NCBI GenBank assembly: GCA_020746105.1 | Contig: CM036622.1 | Location: forward strand, 14,427,987 to 14,491,986 | Source: Trogon surrucura | Taxonomy: Eukaryota > Chordata > Aves > Trogoniformes > Trogonidae | Length of the DNA stretch: 64,000 nucleotides | Reading direction: 5' to 3' | Shown: positions 1 to 10,600 of the stretch, in pieces | Layout of the letters: each line of letters starts with the position of its first letter | How positions within the stretch are numbered: position 1 is the first letter of the stretch | The notes under the pieces: generated by a model | The model's database searches: none | Told to the model about the DNA's origin: nothing | Seen by the model: the letters and a program-made list of their open reading frames with translations, nothing else | Position numbers and translations under genes: made by a program

Positions 1-420
1 CAGGGATGGGGCTTCCACCACCTCTCTGGGCAACCTGTGCCAGTGTCTCAACCACCCTCATGGTGAAGGAGCTCTTCCTAACATCCAATCTGAACTGATC
101 TATCTCTAGCTTTAATCCATTCCCTCTAGTCCTACCACTACCTGACATCCTAGAAAGCCCCTCACCGGCTTTATTTCAGGCCCCCTTGAGATACTGGAAG
201 GCCACAATAAGGTCTTCGTGGAGCCTTCTTTTCTCCAGACTGAACAGCCCCAACTCTCTCAGTCTGTCTTCACAGCAGAGGTGCTCCAGCCCTCTGATCA
301 TCCTTGTGGCCCTTCTCTGGACAGGCTCCAGCACATCCGTATCTTTCTTGTGCTGTGGGCTCCAGAGCTGGACGCAGTACTCCAGGTGGGGTCTCACGAG
401 AGTGGAGTAGAGGGGGAGAC
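1..420 (-). mobile_element. CR1 LINE fragment, minus orientation, cut by window start
   Basis: The minus strand at 397-176 reads [20 protein letters not shown], with [13 protein letters not shown] further on. This is the conserved C-terminal region of CR1 reverse transcriptase. The rest, to base 1, matches the CR1 region just before the 3' end. Confidence 0.88.
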
Positions 421-617
421 ATCAGGAAGTTCTTTAGGATGAGGGTGCTGAAACACTGCCCAGAGACGTGGTGGAGGCCCCATCCCTGGAGACATTCAAG
501 GTCAGGCTTGATGGGGCTCTGGGCAACCTGATCTAGTTACAGATGTCCCTGCTCGGGGTTGGACTAGACGGCCTTTAAAGGTCCCTTCCAGTCCAACACA
601 CTCTGTGATTCTATGAG
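421..617 (+). mobile_element. CR1 LINE 3' end, plus orientation
   Basis: It starts with the conserved stretch before the CR1 3'UTR. It runs through GGTTGGACTAGACGGCCTTT and ends at TGTGATTCTATGAG, the typical CR1 tail. It lies head to head with the minus-strand fragment at 1-420. Confidence 0.88.
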
Positions 618-710
618 AAGCAGGAGATACCAGACAGCCCACAGATCCACACCGACAAGTTCTCCACCCCGCCGCCCGGACACCTCCGCAGGGACCGAGT
701 CGCTCCCGGC

Positions 711-758
711 ACTTACCCGGCTACAAAACACCGGGCGGGGCGGGGCTGACGGACCCAC
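711..758 (-). other. Possible divergent first exon end with strong splice donor
   Basis: On the minus strand, CCGG|GTAAGT (GT at 716-715) follows a short open stretch that begins with an ATG at 758. It lies in the CpG island upstream of RAB5A. A divergent neighbour (EFHB in mammals, as I recall) could start here. There is no protein match to confirm it. Confidence 0.35.
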
Positions 759-1236
759 CCACCCCGCCCCCTCCTCCGTCAGACAGCGGCCCAGCCCGCC
801 TCGCGCTCCTCCCAGAGGCCTCCGCCCGGGCGGGCACGTGGCGACCGTTACAAGGAGGTGAGGGCGGGAGCGCCCCCTCCTCGCGCGTTCCCATGGTGAC
901 GGCCGGGCAAGAGGGCGCGAGCCGGAGAGGAAACAAAAGGAGGAAGGGGAAAACGTGGGAGAGAAAGGGAGTCATATGACGCGCGGGCGAACCGGAAGAG
1001 CATGCCGCGTGCGGGCCGTGACGTGGCGGCAGCGGCGGAAGTACGTGTGCGTGCGTGCGTGTGTGTTTTGGTCGGGGAAGAGGCGGCGGCGGAAGTCGGC
1101 GGCGGCCACGGGCTGGGTGAGGCACGGCTGCGCCCCCGCCCCTCGCCCCCACCCCTCTCCCGCGCCCCGCCGAGGAGCCGCCTCCCCTCTTACCCCTCCT
1201 CCGCCCACCCTGCCCGGCTCGCCCGCCAGCGCCCGA

Positions 1237-1270
1237 CGGACGGACGGACAGACAGACAGACAGACAGACG
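1237..1270. repeat. CGGA/CAGA tetranucleotide microsatellite in RAB5A 5'UTR region
   Basis: Three or so units of (GACG) run into five or so units of (GACA). The tract lies inside the putative first exon, so its length may vary between individuals. Confidence 0.8.
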
Positions 1271-1952
1271 ACGCCGCGCCGCCGCCCTTCTCCCCCTCTT
1301 CCCCCTCCCCTGCGAACGGCCGCCGCGGCCTGGCCAGGTGAGGAGGCGGCGGGGGGTGGTGGGGTCCAGGCGGCGAGGGGGCGACGGGGTCTGCGTCTGT
1401 TGTTCAGGCCCCTGCCGGCGGCCGCCTCCCCGGGCATCGCCGTCGGCACTGCGGGATCGGTGGGCCGCGGTACTGGCCGCCGAGGTGGGCAGCCCGGCGT
1501 GCGGGAGGGAGAGGCTGGTCTCTCCCTTCCCGTCTCAAAATGGCGCCCCCGGTTTTCCCACTTCCCCTTATTCCTGTGCCTGGAAGGGAGGCGCGGGGGA
1601 GGGGAGATGGCAGCGGCGACGGAGTTGGAGGGGCTGGGCCCGGGACCGCGGCGAGGAGAGCACGGGGATCCTCCCCTCGCAGCGAGTTATCAGTGTCTGG
1701 GTCCGGCGACAAGGGCAGGGTTGTTCCTTTGGAGTTGCTCGTGCGATATGGAAGGCGAGACTGGGTGACGGTCCCTCGCTTTCCCTTTCACTTGCGGCTG
1801 GAGGAGGGATGGCGAATAAGGTGGAAAGTAAAATATTCGGATAACGCGTCGCCATCTGCGGGATCATGACAGGCCTGGTATACTGGGTGTGCTCCACATA
1901 AAGCCTAATTGGAACTAGATGTAGAACTTGAGTATGGTGGAGGAACAAATCT

Positions 1953-1995
1953 AATGCTCTCTTAATATTTTAACAAATGCTCTCTTAATATTTTA
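1953..1995. repeat. Two tandem 20-base copies (23-base period)
   Basis: AATGCTCTCTTAATATTTTA occurs at 1953-1972 and again at 1976-1995 without mismatch. It looks like a recent small tandem duplication in RAB5A intron 1. Confidence 0.9.
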
Positions 1996-3404
1996 GAGCA
2001 GAGCTGATTTGCTTAAGAACTATCAAATTGTTCCAAACAATAGGTCTATGAAAGGCTAATCTCAGCATTTTCAATGATTTTTTTTTTTTCTACCTTTTGA
2101 CTCTTTCAGAGTATAGGGATGGAAAAGATGCTGAGCAGCTACTTAAGGAGCTGAAATTAATCATCTTCTTCCATGAAATGTTCAGACCAAGTAACAAGCA
2201 TGGCATCTTTTTTTTTTTTTCCCCCAATTTGATAGTGACAGGCTAGATTGCATGCCTGTATTGTTACTCTAAGAAATATCAAGGAAAAGGTAAATATGGG
2301 CTGAAGTGAGCTGGCTAGAGACAAAGATAGTACAGGCTTAATTACTTACGTTTCCTGTATGATAAATCAGTTTATCTGAAAGCAGTTGTTGTGCATCATT
2401 CGTATGAACTTATGAGATGATTATTTAATTGGAAGGCTAAGTTTTTTTGCAGTGACTGTGTTGATTCCCTTGTTTAACTTACTGTCTCATTATGTTTCAG
2501 TGTAAACTGGCTTACGTGTGACAAGTGTTTAGGTAGTTGTAGGTCTCACTGTCTTGAACACTGCAGTAAGATGTTGCACTAATTCTGCCAGACTTGGAAT
2601 AACAAAGCACTTGATTACTAGGAGTGCCTAATAAGTAAGGGGGTTTAAATAATGCTTTTTAAAACATTCAAGATAGTCCTGTATGAAAAAAATTTAAGTA
2701 GATAATGGTTGCAACCTCAGTGTTACATGAGCTATTTCTGTTCATGTAGTATGAAAAACTTTATTAGAAATTACTACAGTGCTAAGTATGTTCATGGTAA
2801 GAAACAGTGTAATTTGCTCAGATATATAAAAGTGGCAGAATGTTTCAGTTTTAATTTTATAATGAATTTTTGTTGTGGTCTTTGTGTCTGATAATGCACA
2901 TAATCACATTCATTGTAGAACAGTGTTAGCTGTCTTAATCTCTTCAGTGGACTGGCTTTTGTCACTAGTGTTGTTTTGATACTTTTGTATTTGCTTCCTT
3001 GTAGTTTAAAATAGACATTGCTCTGAATGCTTACATGACTGAATTATGCCACTAAATTGTGAGTTTGTAGCTATTGGCTATGGCTGTTGATATTTTGTAC
3101 ACTCGAGCATAATAAATTTTGTGTGGTAATTATTAAAATACTTATGACTCTTTCATAAATAAAACTCTAAGACTATCTAGCAGCATATAAATTTCTCTTA
3201 TAGAGTGATGAGAATACTCAGCATCTGGTAAATTACTTGGTAAGGTTAACTAGAGTACTTCCCTAATAATACGCTCCAAACTTTATTGTTCTGGCATTTC
3301 AGCATGGAGCTGATATGCCTTTGAGGGATAATCATGACAAGAGTGAAAGTCCCTATATATTTGTAGTGCCCAAGACTGCAAAATGGGCCTTGCCTTTTAA
3401 TATA

Positions 3405-3500
3405 TCATAGAATCACAGAATGTTAGGGATTGGAAGGGACCTCGAAAGATCATCAAGTCCAATCCCCCTGCCAGAGCAGGAATGCCTAGATGATGTTCTC
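3405..3500 (-). mobile_element. CR1 LINE 3'-end fragment
   Basis: TCATAGAATCACAGAATGTT followed by GGAAGGGACCTCGAAAGATC is the reverse complement of a CR1 3' end. It lies inside RAB5A intron 1. Confidence 0.88.
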
Positions 3501-6500
3501 ACATTAAATTAAGAAATAAGGCAGGTTTTCCCTTTTTTTTTAATATATGAAAGCATCCATCTAAGAAATTCTCTTCAGTATTTTCCTCAGCAGATTTATA
3601 TAAAAATAGTTTCCTTACATAACTTCGATACTTACCAGTTTAAGAGCTTGATTCAAGCGAAACAGTTGTGTACTTGCTTTTGTGTAGATGAATGAAAATG
3701 GCTTATCATGGTTTTCTTTCCTCACATGTTCCAAACATACTGAAGGCAGAGTTTGCTTAACGTACTAAAATGGGGGGGAGGGTGTTGGTGGGTCTATTCC
3801 TGGGACTTTTCACCAAAGCTAAGGGTGCATAGGTATGGCTGCTGAGCTCTTGAAGTAAATGTTCAGAATTGGCTTGAAAATGATGTGTCAAAGATGACTT
3901 GAATTTGCAGTGTATGTGTAGGATAATGTAGTGAATATAATATTCCTCTCTTGTGTGGTGCTTTTTTACAGTTTTCAAGGCTAGTATTTTGCAGATGAAC
4001 TAGAGAATGAGTGTCACCTGAGGCTTGGAGTATATGTGGCGTCTAGTGTTGAAATTACTGTTAAATCCTTATGATGCACTATGTTCAGCATACAAATGTG
4101 AAAGGAACAGGCCGAAAAGATTCTGTAGTGGCTGTGTCAAACTGTAGTGCTGCTTCTCTTCAGGTTAAGAAAGTATTTTCCTTTTTCATATTTGCTGCCA
4201 TGTTGTGAACTTACTGAACAGTTTCAGTGTGATCTGAAATGTCAAAAGATGATGATTTCCATATACACTTACAGAAGATGTTAGTGACTTTTTAATGTAT
4301 CAAAATCATCTGGATGTGCTCTGTCAGGCTTTCAGCCTTGCTTTTTTTTATCTCGAACTATTGACTGGAGTAGATTTTATTATCAAGTTATTAGATATAA
4401 TGATGTGATTACTGAGTGAATGATGTTTGCATTATATTTCTGGGACTTGATGGCCTTCTTCGCAGGTAGTGGGATCTCTGTCAGCTTCACATCTGGTTAT
4501 TTTTGTACATGGTATCTGAGGATCTACAGTGATTTCTGGCGAGGAGTGTTATAAGGATGTAAACTTTGAGGTTCTCTGATAACTACAGTTTCTGTAGCTT
4601 GGGTACCTATAAAAACTGAATTAGGTATTTTTCTTGACAACCTGTTTCAGCTTTGGCTTCTGAAGGCGTTTTGCAAGGGATAGTAATTACTGGTTTTTAA
4701 GTGATGTAAATCTGAATAACTGAAAGCTGTAAATGGCCAGTTGAAATAAATAGATATTGTGTGAGTTAAATCAGTCTTGCCTGGTTTTCTGTCGTACCTC
4801 CTTTTGCTCTCAATATGGGAAACAGCAAGCAAAAAAGTAATTGTAGCAACCAGTGCAGTGGGTTAATTACCTTGTTGTGTGTTATCTGGAGGTGACTTAT
4901 TCCAAAGGGTTCTAACTCGCATGGTCATTGGATGTAGTCCTCGTAGCTTTATTAATGCTACAGAGTCCAGAAGAACCTGGGATGGATTAAGATTAAATTA
5001 TTTCATGGTTATCCAAACAGTAGAATGCTACAACACAGAGGTGCATTTAATTTTAAAGCAGAAATAACTTGTCTTCCGTACTTCTTGAAAGGAAAAGATA
5101 AACAAATGGCTAACAGTATTCTGAGTTACCTGTATTTTGACTGTGCCTTGCTGCTTTCTCTGATCTGTTTTTATCCAAATTGTTCCACAACTTCTGAAGC
5201 AGCACGTGCGGGGAAAGGAGTCTTGCCTGAGAACCAACACACCAGCTGTGTTATGAGTTGTTTTATGCTCTAAGGATGAACTGGTATTTTTAAAATAACT
5301 GGACCCATTCCTATATTCTAAAGTACTAAATCAAAATTAATTTAATTAGTAAGTATTTTAGTATGCAGTTATCACGGTTCTTAATAACGGTAGTGAGATA
5401 AATGGGGTCTTGATTTTTTGCTTCATAGAAACTTTTTTCACTCTGGTACAGTTTCACATATTTGTAAGAACTTACGGTTAAAGTCTTTTAGTTACTAGAT
5501 CGTGTTGTGCAATTAATAATCTCTTGATTTAAAGATGTAGTAGTCAAACAGGACACAAATTCAGGACAGGCAGGGTTGAATACAAGATTGAAATTACTAC
5601 CTGGTAGAAGCTAATTTATTTTGAGACATGAGGGAAAAGGAGCAATGCAAGCAAATAAGATTGTATTTAAAGATGTTGAAAATAGTTTTTTCCAAGAGCT
5701 ATATTCAAGTTCTGTTTAGTGAGAAATAGCTGGTTTTTTCCCCAACTGTTATGTTAGTGGATAAATAATGCTAAAATATCTCATTTATTGCATGAAAACT
5801 AATTTGTAAGGGAGTGTCTTAATGGAGGGTAGGCTTCTGCTATTTTTCTTCCAGAAAAGAAGATTCTTCAGGACTATGTTTACAAAAGGGAGAGTTAGGA
5901 GGGAGAGTGAAGCCGTAGTGTCTGAGCCAGGTGTGTAGCTGGAATGCTCCATCAAATGTTAATTGGTTTGAAATGGGAAGATGACTAAAGATTACTGCTT
6001 GATTTAAAATGTGGCTGTCCTACCAGAAGGAAGAAAGAGCAAGAAATCATTTGCAAGTAGTATATTTTCTTACCTTTTTTACAACATATGTACTAAAGCC
6101 ATTTTCTGCATTAGGAGAATGTGCACTAGACTAATTTGTTTGCATCCTAGGTGCTAGAAAAGCTGTATTTGCACAAAGTATGCACAATTCATGTAAATGA
6201 TCAACTGGAGTAGGACAAAGCTACAGTCTGGGTTTGATTTCTTTTTTTTTCTCTGTTTGGTTTTGGGGTGAGTTTTCTCTTGTTTGGTTTTTTAACAGAA
6301 CTACAGAAGCAGATGTTTCTTTCACTGAGAGCTGAATGACTACTGCTTAGGGTGTGTTTCCTATGGTCTCACAGGGAATTTAGTTTTGGGAACTGGAAGA
6401 AAAGAGAATGCATAAAATTATCATGCCAGTCTTCCATACAGTAATGCCTACCTGCAAAAAGATTTAATCTCTACTGTTAAGTGTGTAAAAGCGTAAGTCT

Positions 6501-7387
6501 TAAGCTCAAAGGTGATACTAGCAGAGTCTAAAGGCTTCCCTGTCCATATTAATATTGTGAGTTTGTGGTTTTAGGGGTTTTTTAAAGGAGTTTGAAAAAA
6601 AAATTAGGAAGAGTAGGTGGACTAAAGAATGCACTGTTTATACTTAAAGAACTCTGCTGTGAATATTGATCTACTAGGACATGTGTTAGTATTGGAAATA
6701 ATTTATTATCATATGATAGTTATCTGGTGGCTTGCACAAGGTGATCTGAAATTCTTACTGATCAAGACAATTCATTTTTCTAGATACAGAAGGCTTTGTA
6801 TTGTTGCTGCTCAAAGTACAGTTGTTGACTAGGGAAGATATTAATGATTTCTACATCAAGATCTGTGCTTTTAAGGAACTTACAGTTGATATACATGATA
6901 GAAGCAAATTGACAAAGTATACTGGCAAAGAACTTGATGTGGTGATTGAGCTTTCCCAATTTGCTCAATTTTATAGCATTGTTTAGTGTTGCTGACTTTG
7001 GAATATTGCTTAGCAATAGCAAAATCATGAGAAAAATGTTTCTTATAATTTGATACTTTAGCACTAATGTGCAAATCTGGATCTGTTGTGTTGTACTTTA
7101 GTCTTGATATGTTAAGAAATAAGTCTTGCAAGAAGAAACAATTGGGTTTTAATATCCTAATTTGAAGCTTTCGTGGGAAGACTAGACATTGATGATGAAA
7201 CTGGTTCATTTTTCATAGAATTTGTCTGTAATTGATATAACAGTGACGGTAGCCATACTGTGGACTGTTGACTTCTTGGTAAATATTTGGGCAGGTTGTA
7301 TGTAATCCATGTTTTATTAGTGAATTAGATGTATTTTTTTTACTTTGTTTGTAAATCTAATGCCACTCGCTGTCTTTTCATAAACAG

Positions 7388-7638
7388 GTTGTTACTGGTA
7401 GAAGTGCCACTGAGATCTGAATCCTGGAACTTGCTTTCAAGAGCTTGAAACAAAGGACTTCTTTCTAATTTGGGCATGGCTAATCGAGGAGCAACAAGAC
7501 CCAATGGGCCAAATGCTGCAAATAAAATTTGCCAGTTCAAACTAGTACTTTTAGGAGAGTCTGCAGTTGGCAAATCAAGTTTGGTGCTTCGTTTTGTAAA
7601 AGGACAGTTTCACGAGTTTCAAGAAAGTACAATTGGAG
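7388..7638 (+). CDS. RAB5A: RAB5A exon 2: 5'UTR end plus first coding exon
   Basis: The acceptor TAAACAG ends at 7387 and the donor GTGAGA starts at 7639. Bases 7388-7475 are 5'UTR and the ATG is at 7476. The exon encodes residues 1-54 plus one base of codon 55, including the P-loop GESAVGKS and the start of switch I (ESTIG). The exon ends in phase 1 (G|CT), which matches exon 3. Confidence 0.94.
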
Positions 7639-10600
7639 GTGAGAAAATTATCCTGCTGATTTGTTTCACGTCGAGCTTGTATTGTCCTTGCCATTGACAA
7701 CCTTGAATGCACTGGCACTTCTAGGATGGGTCATTGGCAACAAGGACCAAATTTGAGCCCTATTTTTTGTAAATGAGAATTATAACTTTCTAAGCTACAA
7801 GTTGTAGTTGACACAAGGCTTTAGTAAGCATCAGTATCAAGTGGAGAAAGCAAATGCATGCTTGAACTACATAGTTTTGAAAACAGGGCTTCATGTTACG
7901 TTTTGTTTGTGGGTGCGTGGCTATTTTGTGTTGTGTGTGTAATGCATGAAATAACTGCTTAATATGAATTGAGAATGTAGCTTCTATGAAAACGAAGTGC
8001 TGCATCTTTGAAAAAGATTGTGTTTTTATTTGTGCATCCTGGCTTTGCTTTTGATCTGGGAGAAATTGCTACATTTCTGGATATGCTTTTCTTTGTTAGT
8101 AATCACAGAATTTAATGTGCTGTTTTTACATTTTGTGACTTCAAATAAAGCAGGTGCTGGCTACTAGAATTGAAAAAAAAAATCTGTTTAACTGTAAACA
8201 GATTTTGTCCTACCCCCTTGGGTGGGGTGTAATATTATAGGTTGAAGTTGTTTGTCCTTTGGGCTGTATTCCTCCTTGGATAAATTTAAACTTATTCTGG
8301 AGCTATCTAATAGCATACAGACTTAAACAAGATATGACAAGATATGGATTTTATGGATTGATATATATTCTCTAGTAGTTGCTGTTGCTGCATGTCAGTC
8401 TGTTTCGTTGTAATATTTATGTGAAACCCTTTCAGTGGTCTGTATGTCTTTACACATGATCAGTCATTGAAGTGTTAAATATTTACGAATCTTATGACAA
8501 TAAATACAAGCTGAATTTCACTGCATCATTTTTACACTATTTCTAGCTTTTACATGTATTTTCTGTACCTGTCAGCATAAATGGAGAGCCACTTTTGTTC
8601 TCCTTTAGCACTCTTACTGACGCTCACTTTTGGCTTTGTGCATTTTGTAATGACTTTGAGATAAATGTTAGCATGAAAAGTTTCTGTATTATCATTTACA
8701 GCTTTGTGCTCATACGGGGAGCGTTCTCAAAGACCTGTAGTGGATTAACTTTCCAATGTCAATGTGGTTTTTAGTTTAAAAAAAAAAAACCACCTTTAAA
8801 GTTAAGTGAAATTCATTGTTCAATTACAGCAATCTCCAATTTGTTTAACCTCCTTTTTGTTTTTTCTTGGTTAGCATCTGGGTAGAACTAGGGATAACAC
8901 AAACCCTGCTACCCTGTTACAGTGTTTAAAATCTATACAAAGGCTAAATGAGACTTGAAGTTCAAGTTCAAATATGCAGAGTTTAATGTAGTCTCTGTAT
9001 TAACTTGTGGGTCTTCTGCATAAAACAGAAACAAGGAAATGCCGTGTAATACAGATGAGAGATACTAAACGTAGCAAAGTTGGGAATCGGAAAAAGTTTT
9101 CTATAGAGAAAACTGTCTAACTTTGTAGCTTGTAGTTGCCTAAGGCATAATTTTCTTTGTATACAGAAGGGACTTGTAACAAAGAGAGGCTTATGTGCGT
9201 TATGAATCTGAATAAAAATATCTGAAAGAGTGCAGTTCAAGGCAGACATGTTGGATGGTGATGGTGTGTTTGATAATTAGGCTTTGCCACTTCAGACTGG
9301 TGTAGCAATATCTTTAGTTGCCTAAGACAAAAGTATGGCTATTAAGGATGATAGGCATTCAGATAATTAACACAGTTGATTGTCAACTGACTGTGACCTT
9401 GCAAGATAGAATTTGCCTTGTTTGCAGAAATTAACTGGCATTTTATGGCAGTTGAAATGTTCCTGTCAACAAAAACAAGAGGATGTCATAGAATAAAACC
9501 CTTGTTTTAATTCTCTTCCTAAGTACATCTCATCATTTATGGAGTATAGGTACATTCTTCTGTTGAACAGAATTATGTCTTTAAACTTCAAATTCCACTT
9601 GTTTAAGACCTTGTTCTCTGCCTTCGGAGAAATATAATATTGCACTGGTTCTGAGGAGGAAACCCTTACTCTGATGCAGGATATGTGTTTTGGTTTTTTT
9701 TCCTCTATAATTTGGTTCTGGACTGCATAGGGAGCTACAAAAGAAGAACCTGTTTTACCAGTGCTTGGATATTTAGCATTTAGAGAGATTTATGGTGATT
9801 TAACATTGGAACATCAAAGCCTTTGCCTTCTCCAGCGTGTCTACTCATCTGTGATGGATGCTAATACCCCTGAAGCAGAAACGCCTGACCGCTTAACTAG
9901 TCAGCTTCTCTATGGTAGTTACAGTGTCCTTTATAAAGCAAGATTGACTTGCGTTTGGTTTGCCGTAAGAAGTTGGGTTGAAAGTTCCAGCAGGTTTGGA
10001 ATGATTCATAGGCTTATGATGTCTTTGAGTACGTGAGACAGGGTAACATCTGGGGTATGCACGAGTTATGGGTCAGTACCTCTTCAGGCACTCAATTTAA
10101 ATCGGCCACAGCCTATCAGTATATGTAGTGATGAGAGTTTCCAATTCAGCCAAGTAAGGAACTTCCCTTTACGTATCATCCAAGCAGAGGGTTGTAAAAT
10201 TTCATTATTTTGTTGTTTGTTTGTGGAAGGAGCAAGGGCAAGCCAGCCCACAGTATTTCACTAAATGTCTGTCATGTCTGGAAAAATGGCTCCAAGCATT
10301 TATGCTGGATTGCTCAAACCTTAAATGGCAGGAATTGTTGCATTTTCTGTTGTGTATGTATGTACTATAGCTGGGCAAACATGACTATAAAGGAGGTAAT
10401 CAGGGCAGCTTGTCAGGCCAGTGTAATAGTTGTGTGTAATAAAGTAGAACAGATGGCTGAGTTAAAGGGTTAAGACAAACCAGTAGAAGGAAATCTTGCT
10501 TTTCAATAGTGTTTGTTTTGTTGCCTCTCCCCAAGAAATTCTTCAAATTCTACCTTAGTTTTTATAATACAGATTTCTATATTGTCTGGGTGCTCACCTC

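Larger units (their letters stand above)
640..1860 (+). promoter_or_regulatory. RAB5A: RAB5A CpG-island promoter with non-coding exon 1
   Basis: This stretch is GC- and CpG-rich, unlike its flanks. It holds a CACGTG E-box (835-840), ETS-like CCGGAAG sites near 991, and a YY1-like AAAATGGCGCC (1537-1547). A good donor, CCAG|GTGAGG, at 1337/1338 suits the end of a non-coding first exon that would splice to 7388. I cannot fix the transcription start; it probably lies between about 950 and 1250. Long open frames across the island on both strands are a by-product of low stop-codon density. Confidence 0.72.
1338..7387 (+). other. RAB5A: RAB5A intron 1
   Basis: About 6 kb. The first 500 bases are the tail of the CpG island. 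The rest is AT-rich with one CR1 fragment (3405-3500) and the tandem duplication at 1953-1995. I see no further gene. Confidence 0.75.

Noticed and set aside
721-1449. 242-residue minus-strand open frame across the RAB5A CpG island
   Set aside because: It is low-complexity Arg/Pro/Gly/Ala sequence caused by high GC and few stop codons, with no recognisable domain.
1002-1844. 280-residue plus-strand open frame over RAB5A exon 1 and intron 1
   Set aside because: It crosses a good splice donor and consists of Arg/Pro-rich low-complexity sequence. It is not the RAB5A frame.
7470-7697. 75-residue RAB5A-like product ending inside intron 2
   Set aside because: This is read-through past the donor at 7639. 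The spliced 215-residue protein is fully consistent.
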